Positions 6,290-6,922 of a DNA stretch of 6,922 nt are shown here, in pieces. Source of the DNA: an uncultured Sphingomonadales bacterium (GTDB lineage Bacteria > Pseudomonadota > Alphaproteobacteria > Sphingomonadales > Sphingomonadaceae); NCBI GenBank assembly GCA_903893935.1, contig CAITOD010000677.1:1-6922 (forward strand). The letters are read 5' to 3'. The notes below the pieces were generated by a model. It was not told where the DNA came from. It searched no databases and was given only the letters and a program-made list of their open reading frames with translations. The translations under genes were made by a program, and so were the position numbers. How positions within the stretch are numbered: the stretch's first letter is position 1; each line of letters starts with the position of its first letter.

Positions 6290-6922
6290 GCGGCAGCTCC
6301 TGTTTCAAGGCCGGCATCGGCGAGCGCAATATGCGCGCGTTCGGCATCGAGGTCGAGCGAGCGGCAGGCGAAATAATAGACCAGTGCCGAAACCGGCAAT
6401 CCGACCAGCATCGAAATATCGGCCGAGCCGAGCAGGCGCGCCACCGGCCCGACATAGATCGGGGTCGAAAAGCACGGCACCATTGCCACGAACCCGATCG
6501 CATAGGCCCCGATCCCGCGCCAGTTCCACCGGCCATAGATGCCGTCGGGGTTGAAGATTTCGCGCACCGAATAATGCCCGTGGCGCACGAAGAAAAAGTC
6601 CACCAGATTGATCGCGGTCCACGGCGTGAACAGATAGATCAGCACCGACAGCAGGTTCTCGATCAGCTCGCGCACATTGTCGCCCGCGAGCGCCGACAGC
6701 GCGGTCGACACCACACCGAGCACCACCAGCGCGATAATCCGCGCGCGGCCGGGCCGCGCGATATGGTGGAAGCTGTCGACAATCGACAGCAGCGTCAGCG
6801 ATCCGCCGTAGAGATTGAGCGTGGTGATCGTCACCAGCGACAGCGATGACAGCACGATCAGCACCGGGCCAAACCCGGGCCACACCAGATTGCCTGCTTG
6901 CAGCACCGCACTCACGATCTCG
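6286..6922 (-). CDS. NCS1-family (cytosine/purine/hydantoin-type) permease, C-terminal part; 5' end beyond window
   Basis: About 211 codons of an inner-membrane permease are visible, roughly the last 45 percent of a protein usually 430-500 residues long. It shows about five hydrophobic segments and the NCS1 signature between two of them: TPWTAINLVDFFFVRHGHYS followed by IFNPDGIYGRWNWRGIGAY. Family members take up nucleobases, allantoin, hydantoins or vitamin precursors with Na+ or H+; the substrate cannot be told from this half. The reading frame is open to the right edge, so a GTG at 6915 is very unlikely to be the real start. The stop overlaps the start of the hydrolase gene by 4 bp (ATGA at 6286-6289), so these two form one operon. 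The alternative is another APC-fold transporter, but the LVDFFFVRHG...NPDGIYGRWNW pattern is characteristic of NCS1. Confidence 0.88.
   Translation of the reverse strand, partial: EIVSAVLQAGNLVWPGFGPVLIVLSSLSLVTITTLNLYGGSLTLLSIVDSFHHIARPGRARIIALVVLGVVSTALSALAGDNVRELIENLLSVLIYLFTPWTAINLVDFFFVRHGHYSVREIFNPDGIYGRWNWRGIGAYAIGFVAMVPCFSTPIYVGPVARLLGSADISMLVGLPVSALVYYFACRSLDLDAERAHIALADAGLETGAAA

Noticed and set aside
5171..6376. A 401-codon plus-strand frame opposite the alpha/beta hydrolase
   Set aside because: No family motif and no start signal; the minus strand has a signal peptide and full catalytic triad.

Overview
The window is a compact, GC-rich stretch with seven protein-coding genes and almost no intergenic space. 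The codon use, the many GCG/CGC-rich motifs and the gene families suggest an alphaproteobacterium, possibly of the Sphingomonadales; this is an impression, because no rRNA or other marker gene is present. No RNA genes, insertion sequences, CRISPR arrays or phage genes were seen. No gene-free stretch exceeds 300 bases; the only real intergenic region is about 170 bp (2851-3020).

Left part (1-2850, minus strand): a tight three-gene operon. Transcription runs from a gamma-butyrobetaine-hydroxylase-like Fe(II)/2-oxoglutarate dioxygenase lacking the N-terminal zinc site (2850-1762), to a small HD-domain protein (1749-1183), to a second dioxygenase of the same superfamily that keeps the zinc site and an aromatic cage (1177 to beyond the left edge). 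Gaps are only 12 and 5 bp, and each stop codon touches or overlaps the next Shine-Dalgarno. A hydroxylase next to an HD protein recalls the two-step phosphonate pathways PhnY/PhnZ and TmpA/TmpB, in which the dioxygenase hydroxylates the substrate and an HD-type diiron oxygenase cleaves it. Here there are two hydroxylases, and the HD protein has a different metal-site and gate layout from PhnZ. The substrate is unknown; a quaternary ammonium compound is the best guess.

Middle part (2851-5259): the divergent intergenic region carries a direct repeat with a 21-bp period beside a candidate minus-strand promoter. It is followed on the plus strand by a GlxA/CdhR-type AraC regulator and an overlapping MFS transporter. 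The layout of regulator plus transporter divergent from catabolic genes suggests that the regulator senses a compound taken up by the MFS protein and degraded by the oxygenases.

Right part (5225-6922, minus strand): a second operon in which an NCS1-family permease (its N-terminal part lies beyond the right edge) is joined by an ATGA overlap to an exported alpha/beta hydrolase. The hydrolase gene runs into the MFS gene tail to tail, with a 35-bp overlap. Whether this pair belongs to the same pathway is not evident from the sequence.
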